NCBI RefSeq assembly: GCF_010668805.1
Contig: NZ_WUFT01000001.1
Span: 186,001 to 250,000 of the forward strand
Length of the DNA stretch: 64,000 nucleotides
Direction of reading: 5' to 3'
From: Rhizobium phaseoli
GTDB taxonomy: Bacteria > Pseudomonadota > Alphaproteobacteria > Rhizobiales > Rhizobiaceae
The notes beneath the pieces are model-generated. The model searched no databases. It worked only from the letters and a program-made list of their open reading frames with translations, and was not told the origin of the DNA. The position numbers and the translations under genes were made by a program. This document shows, one piece after another, positions 1-8,129 of the stretch. The stretch's first letter is position 1. Each line of letters starts with the position of its first letter.

Positions 1-1467
1 GAGATCTCCGGCTATCGTGGCCCGCACTCCTCGGGCCATGCCTATTTCGCGCTGAAGGACGATCGTGCCCGTATCGACGCCGTCATCTGGAAGGGCACCT
101 TCTCGCGGCTGAAATTCCGTCCGGAAGAGGGCATGGAGGTCATCGCCACCGGCAAGGTCACCACCTTTCCCGGCTCTTCGAAATATCAGATCGTCATCGA
201 GACGCTGGAACCGGCCGGCGCCGGCGCGCTGATGGCGCTGATCGAGGAGCGCAAGCGCAAACTTGGCGCCGAGGGACTGTTCGATGCCGCCCGCAAGAAG
301 CGGCTGCCCTTCATGCCAAGGGTGATTGGTGTCGTCACCTCGCCGACCGGTGCGGTCATCCGCGATATTCTTCACCGCATCTCCGATCGGTTTCCCGTGC
401 ATGTCCTCGTCTGGCCCGTGAAGGTTCAGGGCGAGGGGTCCGGCGAGGAGGTGGCGAACGCCATTCGCGGCTTCAACGCGCTGGAGCCGGCCGGCGCCAT
501 TCCGCGCCCGGACGTGCTGATCGTCGCGCGGGGCGGCGGCAGCCTCGAAGATCTCTGGAGCTTCAACGACGAAATCGTCGTGCGCGCTGCGGCCGAAAGC
601 CGGATCCCGCTGATCTCGGCCGTCGGCCATGAAACCGACTGGACGCTGATCGACTATGCCGCCGATGTCCGTGCCCCGACGCCGACGGGGGCTGCGGAAA
701 TGGCGGTGCCGGTCAAGGCGGAGCTGGAGGCCCAGGCCGCCGCCCTTGCCGCGCGGCTGCAGGGCTGCATGAACCGGCAGATGGATCAGCGCCGCCAGTC
801 TGTCCGGGCTCTGATGCGGGCATTGCCGTCGCTCGATCAGCTTCTCGCCTTGCCGCGCCGGCGTTTCGACGAGGCGGCGGCCGGTCTTGGCCGCGGCCTG
901 GAGCTCAACACCATCAACAAGCGCCGCGGCTTCGAGCGCGTCGCCGCGCATCTGCGCCCCGATCTGCTCTCCGGCCGCATCGCCGAGCGCCGCCAGACGC
1001 TGAATGAGCGGATCGTGCGGGCCGAGCGCATGGTCGAGCGGCTGATCGACCGCTCGAAATCCCGCGTCGGCCGTGCCGAGGCGGTCTTCGCCACACTGCC
1101 CGCCCGCCTGCAGGCGCAGACCGGCCGCGCCCGCGAACATCTCGCCAATCTCGTCAGGCACGCCGATACCGCGACATCCCATCGGCTGATCCGGGCAAAA
1201 GCCGCGCTTGCGGCGCAAGATCGCGTGCTGCAGTCGCTCTCCTACAAGAACGTGCTGAAGCGCGGTTACGCGGTGATCCGCGACGACGAGGACAGGCCGG
1301 TTTCGCAAGCCGCAGGGGTTTCGGCCGGTACGGCGGTCTCGATCGAATTTTCCGACGGTCGCATCGGCGCGGTGACCACCGAAGGCGGCCTGCCGCCGGC
1401 TTCGCTGAGGAAGCGGCCCGCCAAGCCGGAAGCCGGCGATCCGTCGAAGCAGGGAAGTCTTTTTTAG
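1..1467 (+). CDS. xseA: exodeoxyribonuclease VII large subunit, 5' end cut by the window
   Basis: Large, catalytic subunit of exodeoxyribonuclease VII, which with XseB degrades single-stranded DNA to oligonucleotides in the cytoplasm. The frame is open from base 1: the first residues ([20 protein letters not shown]) are the end of the N-terminal OB-fold domain, so only some 40 residues are missing. The central catalytic domain is clear, with [14 protein letters not shown], then [16 protein letters not shown] and [21 protein letters not shown] long arginine- and alanine-rich helical region follows, as usual in XseA, ending with the conserved [11 protein letters not shown]. It closes with a basic, low-complexity tail. 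The next gene is a separate regulator unit on the same strand. Confidence 0.97.
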   Translation, partial: EISGYRGPHSSGHAYFALKDDRARIDAVIWKGTFSRLKFRPEEGMEVIATGKVTTFPGSSKYQIVIETLEPAGAGALMALIEERKRKLGAEGLFDAARKKRLPFMPRVIGVVTSPTGAVIRDILHRISDRFPVHVLVWPVKVQGEGSGEEVANAIRGFNALEPAGAIPRPDVLIVARGGGSLEDLWSFNDEIVVRAAAESRIPLISAVGHETDWTLIDYAADVRAPTPTGAAEMAVPVKAELEAQAAALAARLQGCMNRQMDQRRQSVRALMRALPSLDQLLALPRRRFDEAAAGLGRGLELNTINKRRGFERVAAHLRPDLLSGRIAERRQTLNERIVRAERMVERLIDRSKSRVGRAEAVFATLPARLQAQTGRAREHLANLVRHADTATSHRLIRAKAALAAQDRVLQSLSYKNVLKRGYAVIRDDEDRPVSQAAGVSAGTAVSIEFSDGRIGAVTTEGGLPPASLRKRPAKPEAGDPSKQGSLF

Positions 1468-1541
1468 AGTATTTCCGGTTTTCTTCGAATCACGAAAATG
1501 CTCTATCTCTTCGCTTTTGCGCAATTCCGAACGCAAAAGCG
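1466..1541. repeat. palindromic intergenic element of rhizobial type
   Basis: Two hairpins lie just after the xseA stop. The first pairs AGAGTATTTCCG with CGAAAATGCTCT with two mismatches. The second is perfect: CGCTTTTGCG at 1512-1521 against CGCAAAAGCG at 1532-1541. The wording (TTCTTCGAATCACGAAAATG, then GCAATTCCG) is what I recall of a dispersed palindromic repeat common between Rhizobium genes; that is memory, not a search. It may also end xseA transcription. I see no second copy in this window. Confidence 0.6.
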
Positions 1542-1553
1542 TGCAGTCTAATC

Positions 1554-1570
1554 CTGCCACTATCTGGCAG
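1554..1570. promoter_or_regulatory. palindromic operator CTGCCA-N5-TGGCAG before the WYL regulator gene
   Basis: Perfect inverted repeat CTGCCA (1554-1559) and TGGCAG (1565-1570) with a 5-base spacer, 27 bases before the chosen start of the regulator. The same half-sites and spacing recur at 2295-2311 before the next gene. The likely reading is an autoregulatory site for the adjacent WYL regulator. Confidence 0.7.
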
Positions 1571-1596
1571 TGGCAGGAATGTATAGATTTGCCTGC

Positions 1597-2292
1597 ATGT
1601 CCCGTTCAGAACGCCTCCTCGACCTTCTTCAGGTGCTGCGCCGCCATCGTCGGCCGGTGAGTGGCGCGGTGCTGGCCGACGAAATCGGCGTCAGTATCCG
1701 CACCCTCTACCGCGATATCGCCAGCCTTCAGGCCCAGGGCGCCGCGATCGAGGGTGAGCCGGGCGTTGGTTATGTCTTGAAACCGGGATTTCTGCTGCCG
1801 CCGCTGATGTTTCCGCCGGAGGAGATAGAGGCGCTTGTGCTCGGCTCCCGGTGGGTGGCGGACAGAGCTGACGGTCATCTGCGCGATGCGGCGCGAAATG
1901 CGCTGGCACGGATCGCCGCCGTGTTGCCGCCCGAGCTGCGCGACGAGCTGGATGCCTCTGCGCTTCTGGTGGGGCCTGGCGTCAGCATCCCTGTCGATTC
2001 GGTCGATCCGGCCCTGCTGCGCAAGGCGATCCGCACCGAACACAAGCTTTCCCTGTCCTATCGCGATGGCGCCGGCGTCGGGTCGGAGCGTGTGGTGTGG
2101 CCGTTTGCGCTGGCTTTTTTCGACCAGGTGCGTGTCCTCCTCGGCTGGTGCGAACTCCGCCAGGATTTCCGCTCTTTTCGCACGGATCGAATTGCCCATG
2201 CGGAAGCGCTCGACGCCCGCTATCCCAAACGCCGGCAGGCGCTGCTGAAACAGTGGCGGGAGATCCAGGGAATATCGCCTGGAGGCAAATGA
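1597..2292 (+). CDS. YafY-type HTH/WYL transcriptional regulator
   Basis: DNA-binding regulator of the YafY/WYL family, 231 residues. Residues 1-60 form a winged helix (SRSERLLDLLQVLRRHRRPV, with ADEIGVSIRTLYRDI as recognition helix). The C-terminal half is a short WYL ligand-sensing domain with VWPFALAFF, VRVLLGWCELR and the tail RSFRTDRI. I chose the ATG at 1597 because family members begin MSRSERLLDLL; ATGs at 1570 and 1579 are in frame but 1570 lies in the operator. Identical palindromes at 1554-1570 and 2295-2311 suggest that it controls itself and the VOC/EVE pair downstream. The ligand is unknown. Confidence 0.9.
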   Translation: MSRSERLLDLLQVLRRHRRPVSGAVLADEIGVSIRTLYRDIASLQAQGAAIEGEPGVGYVLKPGFLLPPLMFPPEEIEALVLGSRWVADRADGHLRDAARNALARIAAVLPPELRDELDASALLVGPGVSIPVDSVDPALLRKAIRTEHKLSLSYRDGAGVGSERVVWPFALAFFDQVRVLLGWCELRQDFRSFRTDRIAHAEALDARYPKRRQALLKQWREIQGISPGGK

Positions 2293-2294
2293 TA

Positions 2295-2311
2295 CTGCCA
2301 GTTTTTGGCAG
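2295..2311. promoter_or_regulatory. second CTGCCA-N5-TGGCAG operator, before the VOC gene
   Basis: CTGCCA (2295-2300) and TGGCAG (2306-2311), inside a longer perfect palindrome of two 10-base arms (2291-2300 and 2306-2315). It starts 3 bases after the regulator stop and about 45 bases before the VOC start codon, where a repressor or activator of that gene would bind. Half-sites and spacing equal those at 1554-1570. Confidence 0.7.
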
Positions 2312-2358
2312 TATCAGATCGTAAGGTCATAACGTCCAACCAACGACGGGAGATCCTT

Positions 2359-2733
2359 ATGACCGACAAAAACAGCATTCTGCTCTACGTGACCGACGCC
2401 CCGACCAGCGCCCGCTTCTACACCATGCTGCTTGGGCAGGAGCCCGTGGAGACAAGTGCAACCTTCGCCATGTTCATCTTGCCGTCCGGCCTGGGGCTCG
2501 GTCTCTGGGGCAAGGCCGGCGTGGAGCCCGCGCCGGCGGCAACAGGCGGCGGCAGCGAGATCGGGTTCAAGGTTTCCACGGCCGGCAAGGTCGATGCGAC
2601 CCATGCCGATTGGCAGGCCAAGGGCGCCAACATCGTCATGGCGCCGGCCGATCTTGGCTTCGGCCGAAGCTTCGTCGCTGCCGATCCCGATGGGCATCGC
2701 CTGCGCGTCTACACCGTGTCCGAGGAGGTTTGA
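2359..2733 (+). CDS. VOC/glyoxalase-fold protein
   Basis: Small protein (124 residues) of the vicinal-oxygen-chelate superfamily, which includes glyoxalases, dioxygenases and antibiotic-binding proteins. Typical features are the N-terminal ILLYVTDAPTSARFYTMLLG, the central EIGFKV strand, and the C-terminal DLGFGRSFVAADPDGHRLRV. The ATG at 2359 follows GGGAG in a good ribosome-binding position; an in-frame GTG at 2305 would start inside the operator. The EVE gene begins 3 bases after its stop, so the two are probably co-translated. Substrate unknown. Confidence 0.88.
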   Translation: MTDKNSILLYVTDAPTSARFYTMLLGQEPVETSATFAMFILPSGLGLGLWGKAGVEPAPAATGGGSEIGFKVSTAGKVDATHADWQAKGANIVMAPADLGFGRSFVAADPDGHRLRVYTVSEEV

Positions 2734-2736
2734 GCC

Positions 2737-3150
2737 ATGGCCAAGGCCTGGATCGCCGTTGCCTCCGCAGCGCATGTCCGCATCGGCCGTCAAGTCGGCT
2801 TCATGCAGGTCTGTCACGGCAAGGCGTCACCCCTCAGGCGAATTACGCCGGGGGATCGTGTGATCTACTACTCGCCCACCGTCGTCTTTGGCGGCAAGGA
2901 CCGCCTGCAAGCTTTCACCGCGATCGGCCTGGCACGCGATGGCGCGCCTTACCAGGTCGAGATGGAAAGCGGCTTCAGGCCTTGGCGGCGGGATGTCGAT
3001 TGGCGGCCTGCGGAGGAAACCCCGATCCGGCCGCTGCTCGGCCGGCTTGCCTTCACCCAGGTCGGCCCCAATTGGGGTTACCAGCTCCGTTTCGGTCTGT
3101 TCGGCATCAACAATGAGGATGCCGATATGATTGCAGAAGCGATGCTGTAA
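2737..3150 (+). CDS. EVE domain protein
   Basis: Stand-alone EVE domain of 137 residues ([13 protein letters not shown], then [15 protein letters not shown], then [17 protein letters not shown], with a C-terminal [14 protein letters not shown]). The EVE fold is related to PUA and YTH domains, which recognise modified nucleobases in DNA or RNA, and in other bacteria EVE domains are fused to restriction or toxin modules. Here it is alone, 3 bases behind a VOC gene and in the same putative WYL regulon. The target is not predictable from sequence. Confidence 0.88.
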   Translation: MAKAWIAVASAAHVRIGRQVGFMQVCHGKASPLRRITPGDRVIYYSPTVVFGGKDRLQAFTAIGLARDGAPYQVEMESGFRPWRRDVDWRPAEETPIRPLLGRLAFTQVGPNWGYQLRFGLFGINNEDADMIAEAML

Positions 3151-3194
3151 GCGCGGCAGAACTTCTTCCCAAATGCCGTCATCTCCGCCCTTTC

Positions 3195-3450
3195 GCTGCC
3201 TTTACCTATCTGCTGTGGTTTCGCGGCCTGTCGCGCATCGAACCCTCGGCAGTCTCATCACTCGGCTTTCTTGAGCCCGCTGGTCGCGACGCTGCTCGGC
3301 TGGCTGGCGCTCGGCCAGAGCCTGGCGCCGGCGCAGATCGCCGGCCTCGTCATGGTGCTTGCCAGCGTCTGGCTCAGTCAGCGCATAATGATGCCGGTCA
3401 GGCCCATTCGCCCTGCCGCATCACCGGAACCCGCGAGCCATCCGGCTTGA
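3195..3450 (+). pseudogene. frameshifted C-terminal fragment of an EamA/DMT permease
   Basis: Two reading frames joined at about 3270 give the end of an EamA-family permease: AFTYLLWFRGLSRIEPSAVS in the first frame, then LSPLVATLLGWLALG and QIAGLVMVLASVWLSQRIMM in the next. There is no start and no upstream half, so this is a relic. The second frame runs to a stop at 3448-3450 and overlaps the end of the aminopeptidase gene on the other strand by about 50 bases. Confidence 0.8.
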
Positions 3451-4651
3451 CGCCGTCGATATCTACTTTATCCGAGCCGATCATCCAGTCGATATGGATC
3501 AGGCTGGAATTGCCGCCCTGCGCCTTGATTTGCTCCTGGCTCAGTGTCGCGCCGTCGAGGAAGCACTTGGAATAGCACTGGCCGAGCGCGATGTGGCACG
3601 AGGCATTTTCGTCGAACAGCGTGTTGTAGAACAGGATGCCGCTGGCGGAAATCGGCGAGGAATGCGGCACCAGCGCCACTTCGCCGAGCCGCCGCGCGCC
3701 CTCGTCGGTATCAAGCACCTTGTTCAAGACTTTTTCGCCGCGCGAGGCCTTGGCCTCGACGATGCGGCCAGCCTCGAAGCGCACCTGGATATTGTCGATC
3801 AGCGTTCCCTGGTGCGAAAGCGGCTTGGTGCTCGAGACATGGCCCTCGACGCGCAGCGCATGCGGCGTCGTGAAGACTTCCTCGGTCGGGATGTTCGGAT
3901 TGCAGGTAATGCCGTTCTTAGCGGTCGACGCGCCGCCATGCCATTCATGCCCGTCGGCAAGCCCGACCGTCAGGTGGGTGCCCGGTCCCTGGAAATGCAG
4001 CGAAGCGAAGCGCTCGCCGTTCAGCCAGGCGGAGCGCTTGGCCAGATTTGCATTGTGCTCGGCCCAGGCGGCGACGGGATCGCTGACATCGACGCGCGAG
4101 GCGGCAAAGATCGCCTTGGCGAGCTTGGCGATGGCGATCGGTTCGGGATCGTCGGGGAAGACCACCTTGGCCCAGGATGGATTGGGATAGGAGACGATGT
4201 TCCAGTTGATGTCGAAATTCGAGATCTTTTCCAGCGCCGGTTTGTAGGCGGTGGATGTGGCGCGGTTGGCGCGGCCGACCTTGTCGGCGTCCTGCTCTGA
4301 AAGCAGCAAAGGATTGTCGCCGGCGATCGCCAGACGGGCCGTCCCGTTGGCATAGGCCTTGGCCATGCCCTCGTAGAGCCAGCCGGAGGCGCGGTCGAAG
4401 CTCTCGTCGCTGCCATGCTGATAGCGCGAAAGCGTCGTTTCCTCGTCCGAATAGAAGGCGGTGACGAGGCCGGCGCCGGCCTGATAGGCGTGTTTGGTGA
4501 TCAGGCGAACGAGCGGCAGCGCCACCACCGGCGCGGTAATCACCAGATCCTGACCCTTCTGCAGCTGCAGCCCGACCTTGACGGCAACTTTCGCAAGCTT
4601 CTCCAGCTTGACGGGATCAATGGTGTTCTGGCTCTGGGGCATGAAAGTCAT
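3398..4651 (-). CDS. M29 family aminopeptidase
   Basis: Cytoplasmic metallo-aminopeptidase of family M29 (aminopeptidase T/AmpS type), 417 residues, the normal length. Recognisable blocks are the N-terminal LEKLAKVAVKVGLQLQKGQD, the central NIPTEEVFTTP with a metal-binding glutamate, the region ALVPHSSPIS, DENASCHIALGQ and the C-terminal HIDWMIG with further metal ligands. It removes N-terminal residues from peptides using two divalent metal ions. It is a single-gene unit; its 3' end overlaps the EamA relic on the opposite strand. Confidence 0.95.
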   Translation of the reverse strand: MTFMPQSQNTIDPVKLEKLAKVAVKVGLQLQKGQDLVITAPVVALPLVRLITKHAYQAGAGLVTAFYSDEETTLSRYQHGSDESFDRASGWLYEGMAKAYANGTARLAIAGDNPLLLSEQDADKVGRANRATSTAYKPALEKISNFDINWNIVSYPNPSWAKVVFPDDPEPIAIAKLAKAIFAASRVDVSDPVAAWAEHNANLAKRSAWLNGERFASLHFQGPGTHLTVGLADGHEWHGGASTAKNGITCNPNIPTEEVFTTPHALRVEGHVSSTKPLSHQGTLIDNIQVRFEAGRIVEAKASRGEKVLNKVLDTDEGARRLGEVALVPHSSPISASGILFYNTLFDENASCHIALGQCYSKCFLDGATLSQEQIKAQGGNSSLIHIDWMIGSDKVDIDGVKPDGSRVPVMRQGEWA

Positions 4652-4773
4652 GGTTCAACCTGCCTTCTGTCATAGACTGAGAGGACGGCAGGCTTAAACC
4701 CGTTTGCGGCGAAAATGAAGCGTAGCACCGCTGAATTGCCAGTAGCCGGATCGACACCCGGCCACTAGCGCGC

Positions 4774-5457
4774 TTACACGGCGGCGGGCTGCCTGAGCAG
4801 GATCGAGTCGTGTTTCTTGAGGAAATCCGTCAGCCGCTCGGGGTAATCCTCGCCAACGGCGGCCCGGACGCTCGCGCGCTCTGTCAGCGCCCTGCGCCAG
4901 CGCTTTACCCGCTCGAGCCCGTCGAAGATGCCGCTGTCGCCGAGTGTGTCGAAGAGATCGAAATAACGAAACACCGGCGCGAAGACGGCGTCGACGAGGC
5001 TGAAGCCACTGCCGGAAAAATAGGGCCCGTTGCCCAGCGCCCCTTCGATCGTCGTGAATTTTGCGATGAGCGCCTTGCGCTTGGCCTCCAGCTGCAGTTC
5101 ATCCTGCGCCGTTTCATAACCCCAGAGATCGGACAGCACGGACGAGCCGAATTCCATCCAGCCGCGATGACGGGCGCGGGTCCGCGCATCCTCGGGATGC
5201 AGCGCAGTCCCCGCCTGCGTTTCCTCAAGATATTCGCAGATCACGCTGCTTTCGAACAGCACCGCCTCGCTGCCATCCTCCTCTTCGATCCGCAGCAGCG
5301 GCACCTTGCCGAGCGGCGAGATTTTCAGGAACCAGTCCGGCTTGTTGGCAAGATCGATGTTGATGCGCTCGAACGGCACGCCCTTTTCGAGAAGCGCGAT
5401 CGCGGCGCGCTGCACATAGGGGCAGAGGTGGTGGCTGATCAATGTAAGCTTGCTCAT
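4774..5457 (-). CDS. glutathione S-transferase family protein
   Basis: Glutathione S-transferase-like protein of 227 residues. The N-terminal thioredoxin fold has SHHLCPYVQRAAIALLEKG with a CPYV motif, so a catalytic cysteine (omega or beta-like) is likely, and VLFESSVICEYLEET gives the glutathione-binding strand. The C-terminal half is all-helical. I chose the ATG at 5457 because AAGGAGAG lies just before it; upstream in-frame codons would add an unlikely extension. It is divergent from a MarR gene with 111 bases between the starts, so MarR control is plausible. Substrate unknown. Confidence 0.92.
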   Translation of the reverse strand: MSKLTLISHHLCPYVQRAAIALLEKGVPFERINIDLANKPDWFLKISPLGKVPLLRIEEEDGSEAVLFESSVICEYLEETQAGTALHPEDARTRARHRGWMEFGSSVLSDLWGYETAQDELQLEAKRKALIAKFTTIEGALGNGPYFSGSGFSLVDAVFAPVFRYFDLFDTLGDSGIFDGLERVKRWRRALTERASVRAAVGEDYPERLTDFLKKHDSILLRQPAAV

Positions 5458-5507
5458 GGCGCTCTCCTTGATGCCGCACGCCGCGGCTGAAAATATCGAT
5501 AGCAACG

Positions 5508-5570
5508 ATAGATGCAAATGCATATAATAGCGATTGCGCCGGCGATCAAGTTAAATGTAACTGCATCTAT
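5508..5570. promoter_or_regulatory. inverted repeat ATAGATGCA/TGCATCTAT in the GST-MarR promoter region
   Basis: A perfect 9-base inverted repeat: ATAGATGCA at 5508-5516 and TGCATCTAT at 5562-5570. The second arm overlaps the A and T of the MarR start codon. An imperfect palindrome (ATGCAAATGCAT, 5513-5524) sits on the first arm. The arms would suit a MarR dimer controlling both genes. This is inferred from position and symmetry only. Confidence 0.45.
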
Positions 5571-6012
5571 GTCCGATAAAACCACGACGCCGAGCGAAGC
5601 CGCGACCAGCGCATGGATACACATCATGCGCGCCCGCGATCGACTTCTTGCGGCGATCGAAACCGAGTTCAAGACCGCGAAAATGCCGCCGCTTTCCTGG
5701 TACGACGTGCTTTGGGAGCTGGCGAGGGCAAAGGGCGGGCGATTGCGCCCCTATGAGATCGAAGAGCGGACGCTGCTTGCGCAATATAATCTCTCCCGTC
5801 TGGTAGACCGGCTGGAAAGGGAGGGCTTGGTCCGCCGCGAGACCTTTGACGAGGATGCGCGCGGCCGCTGGGTCGTGATCACCGATGCCGGGCTGCAACT
5901 GCGAGAGCGCATGTGGGCGGTCTATGCCAGGTCGATCGAAACCCATATTGGCTGCAAGCTTGCCGAGAACGAGGCAAATACCATAACGGCTTTACTGGCT
6001 CGTTTCCTTTGA
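5569..6012 (+). CDS. MarR family transcriptional regulator
   Basis: Winged-helix MarR regulator of 147 residues. The DNA-binding core is LSWYDVLWELARAKGGRLRP, then EERTLLAQYNLSRLVDRLEREG as recognition helix, then LVRRETFDEDARGRWVVIT as wing, followed by a dimerisation helix. The chosen ATG (5569) gives the usual family length; in-frame codons further up would start inside the promoter region. Divergent from a GST gene, a common arrangement for regulators of electrophile or oxidant response. The following ybaK gene is convergent and abuts it exactly. Confidence 0.93.
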   Translation: MSDKTTTPSEAATSAWIHIMRARDRLLAAIETEFKTAKMPPLSWYDVLWELARAKGGRLRPYEIEERTLLAQYNLSRLVDRLEREGLVRRETFDEDARGRWVVITDAGLQLRERMWAVYARSIETHIGCKLAENEANTITALLARFL

Positions 6013-6486
6013 TCAGGAGATCAGTGGCACGGCGACCGCTTTCAAGGCCTTCAATGCATCCTTTGGATCGAGCCGCACCTGCAGCCCTCTCTGGCCGCCA
6101 TTGATATAGACGAGCGGTTCGGCCAGGGCAGTTTCCTCGATCGCCGTCGGCACGGATTTCTTCTGGCCGAAGGGGCTGATGCCGCCGACATGATAGCCCG
6201 TAAGCCGCTCGGCATCGGCAGGCTTCATCATGTTGGCCGATTTGCCGTGAAAGGCGCTGGCAAGCTTCTTCATGCTGACTTCGCGATCCGACGGCACGAC
6301 GACGCAGACCGGCTTGCGGTCCACCTCGGCCATCAACGTCTTCAGCACCCGGTGCGGCGCTTCGCCAAGGGCTTCCGCCGCCTGCAGGCCGACGCGCTCG
6401 GCGCCCGGGTCGTAGTCATAGGCATGCACGGTGAAGGCGATGCCTGCCTGGGAAAGAACCTGTGTCGCGCGCGTGGTCTTGGACAT
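6013..6486 (-). CDS. ybaK: Cys-tRNA(Pro)/Cys-tRNA(Cys) deacylase YbaK
   Basis: Trans-editing enzyme of the YbaK/EbsC family, 157 residues, which hydrolyses Cys-tRNA(Pro) produced in error by prolyl-tRNA synthetase. It has the N-terminal VHAYDYDP, the lysine-containing VLKTLMAEV and VVPSDREVSMKKLASAF, and the glycine loop GYHVGGISPFGQKK that shapes the active site. Its stop touches the MarR stop base to base. A gene for an ArsC-like protein lies 29 bases upstream on the same strand. Confidence 0.93.
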   Translation of the reverse strand: MSKTTRATQVLSQAGIAFTVHAYDYDPGAERVGLQAAEALGEAPHRVLKTLMAEVDRKPVCVVVPSDREVSMKKLASAFHGKSANMMKPADAERLTGYHVGGISPFGQKKSVPTAIEETALAEPLVYINGGQRGLQVRLDPKDALKALKAVAVPLIS

Positions 6487-6515
6487 CTCTAGCTCGGGAG
6501 GGTGTTGCCTGTCTT

Positions 6516-6866
6516 TCAGCCTGAAAACGCGCCGGCATAAATCTCCGGCTTGAAACCGATCAGTAATTTGCCGCTGGCTTCCAGCACCGGCCGCTTGATC
6601 ATCGACGGCTGGTCGAGCATCAGTTGGACCGCCTTCTCCCGGCTGAGGTTCTCGCGCTCGGCATCCGGCAGTTTGCGAAAGGTGGTGCCGGCGCGGTTGA
6701 GCACGGTATCGAGCCCGGCCTGATCGATCCAGGCTTCAAGATGGGCGCGGTCGATGCCGAGCGCCTTGTAATCGTGAAACGCATAGGCAACGCCGTGTTC
6801 TTCCAGCCAGCTGCGGGCCTTCTTCATCGTGTCGCAGTTCTTGATGCCATAGATTGTGACGGTCAT
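6516..6866 (-). CDS. ArsC/YffB family thioredoxin-fold protein
   Basis: ArsC-like protein of 116 residues (MTVTIYGIKNCDTMKKARSW). The family shares the thioredoxin fold of glutaredoxin-dependent arsenate reductase and of Spx. The single N-terminal cysteine (CDTMKKA) is kept, with the helix ending in FRKLPDAE and the C-terminal MIKRPVLE. This subgroup (YffB-like) usually lacks proven arsenate reductase activity, and no ars genes lie nearby. It probably forms an operon with ybaK. Confidence 0.9.
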   Translation of the reverse strand: MTVTIYGIKNCDTMKKARSWLEEHGVAYAFHDYKALGIDRAHLEAWIDQAGLDTVLNRAGTTFRKLPDAERENLSREKAVQLMLDQPSMIKRPVLEASGKLLIGFKPEIYAGAFSG

Positions 6867-6970
6867 GCCCGGTCGATTCCTTGTGATCGCAGCGAGATAC
6901 CATGCAAGAAGACCGGCGCAAACGCCCGTGCGACACTTTTATCCCGGCGCTCGCCGGGATCCGGCCCGGC

Positions 6971-8032
6971 TCAATTCTCCAGCGTGCCGGCCTTGCGCAA
7001 GGCGTCGCTTGGGCTGTCGCAGGCGATCTTCATCAGGTCGCCGCGCCGCCGTACCAGCCGGTCGGACGTTCGCGTCAGGATCAACCCGTCCTGCGGCGCG
7101 CGGAGCTCGATGCTGCCGCCAGGCTGACCCGGGCGGGTGACAATCGTCGCCAGAAGCTCGCCCTCTGCAACCCTGTCGCCGATGCTGCGATGAAAGAGCA
7201 CGGCCCCACCTTCAGGAGCGCGAATGATCTCGACATTGTCGAGCGGCACGGCCGGGCCGGAAAACGCCTTTGCCTCCGCGTTCACGTCACCGACGATCCC
7301 CCGTGCCGCAAGGAACCGCCAAAGCCCCTCCGCATCCTTCTCTGCCAGCACCGGATCGACGTCGCGCTTGCCGCGCAGCTCGACGGTGACGGAAAGCTTG
7401 CCCGCCAGCCGCGATTGGCGTTCGCCGGGAACCTCATATGTCCAGGCAAAGCCGACGGCCTCTTCGAAGGCCGAGCTCTCGCCATCCGAAAGCAGCACGG
7501 CCTGCATGTCGAGTGCGGCGGCAAGATCGGCCGCCTCCGGCCAGAAGGCCTCGTCGATATAGGCATATTGCAGGGATTCGTCGTCGCAATGCAGATCGAG
7601 GACGAGATCGGCGCCCAGCGCCATATGCAAAAGCTGCCGCTTCAGCCTGTCGGTAGCCGGATAATCGTCGAGGTCTTCGATCAGTGTGGCCCGATCGGCA
7701 ATGGAGATCAGCGGGAAATCCCGGTTGAAATTGGTGCGTGACCCAAGATCGAAACGGCCCTGCAGCTCGCCGAAATGCGATTGCGCCGCACCGACCGGAT
7801 TGGCCTGCGGCACGATGGTGATGTCGCCGGCGATCCCGCCTTCGCTTTCCGCCTGTCGCAGCCGTTCGCAGAGGAAATGCAGGAGCACCGTTCCCGGCAG
7901 CTCGCCGGCATGCAGTGCGGCCTGGATATAGATCTTCGGCGCCTTCGGATCGTGGCCTGCAAAACGCAGCACCGGCAGCCGCCACTCCATTCCTGGCGTA
8001 TCGCCGGGGATGATGATTTCTGAAACGTCCAT
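6971..8032 (-). CDS. succinylglutamate desuccinylase/aspartoacylase family protein
   Basis: Zinc-dependent carboxypeptidase-fold deacylase of 353 residues. The zinc site appears as HAGELPG (His and Glu) and DLHCDD (second His). The middle has the NFNRDFP substrate loop typical of this family, and the C-terminal third is a beta domain (GGAVLFHRSIGDRVAEGELL) like those of aspartoacylase relatives. ATG 8032 follows GGAGGGAAGG, a strong ribosome-binding site. The acyl substrate cannot be named; many such genes sit in amino-acid or ectoine breakdown clusters, but not this one. Confidence 0.9.
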   Translation of the reverse strand: MDVSEIIIPGDTPGMEWRLPVLRFAGHDPKAPKIYIQAALHAGELPGTVLLHFLCERLRQAESEGGIAGDITIVPQANPVGAAQSHFGELQGRFDLGSRTNFNRDFPLISIADRATLIEDLDDYPATDRLKRQLLHMALGADLVLDLHCDDESLQYAYIDEAFWPEAADLAAALDMQAVLLSDGESSAFEEAVGFAWTYEVPGERQSRLAGKLSVTVELRGKRDVDPVLAEKDAEGLWRFLAARGIVGDVNAEAKAFSGPAVPLDNVEIIRAPEGGAVLFHRSIGDRVAEGELLATIVTRPGQPGGSIELRAPQDGLILTRTSDRLVRRRGDLMKIACDSPSDALRKAGTLEN

Positions 8033-8129
8033 GCTGCCTTCCCTCCGCGTTTGCCATCCCGGCGGTTCGTCCAGCTTTATGCGCGGAAATCGCGGAAGTG
8101 CAAGCTTTGGTCCGGAGATGCCGTTGCCG

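Noticed and set aside
6516..6866. Arsenate resistance gene
   Set aside because: The product has the ArsC fold but no ars neighbours and belongs to the YffB-like group; naming it arsC would overstate the evidence.
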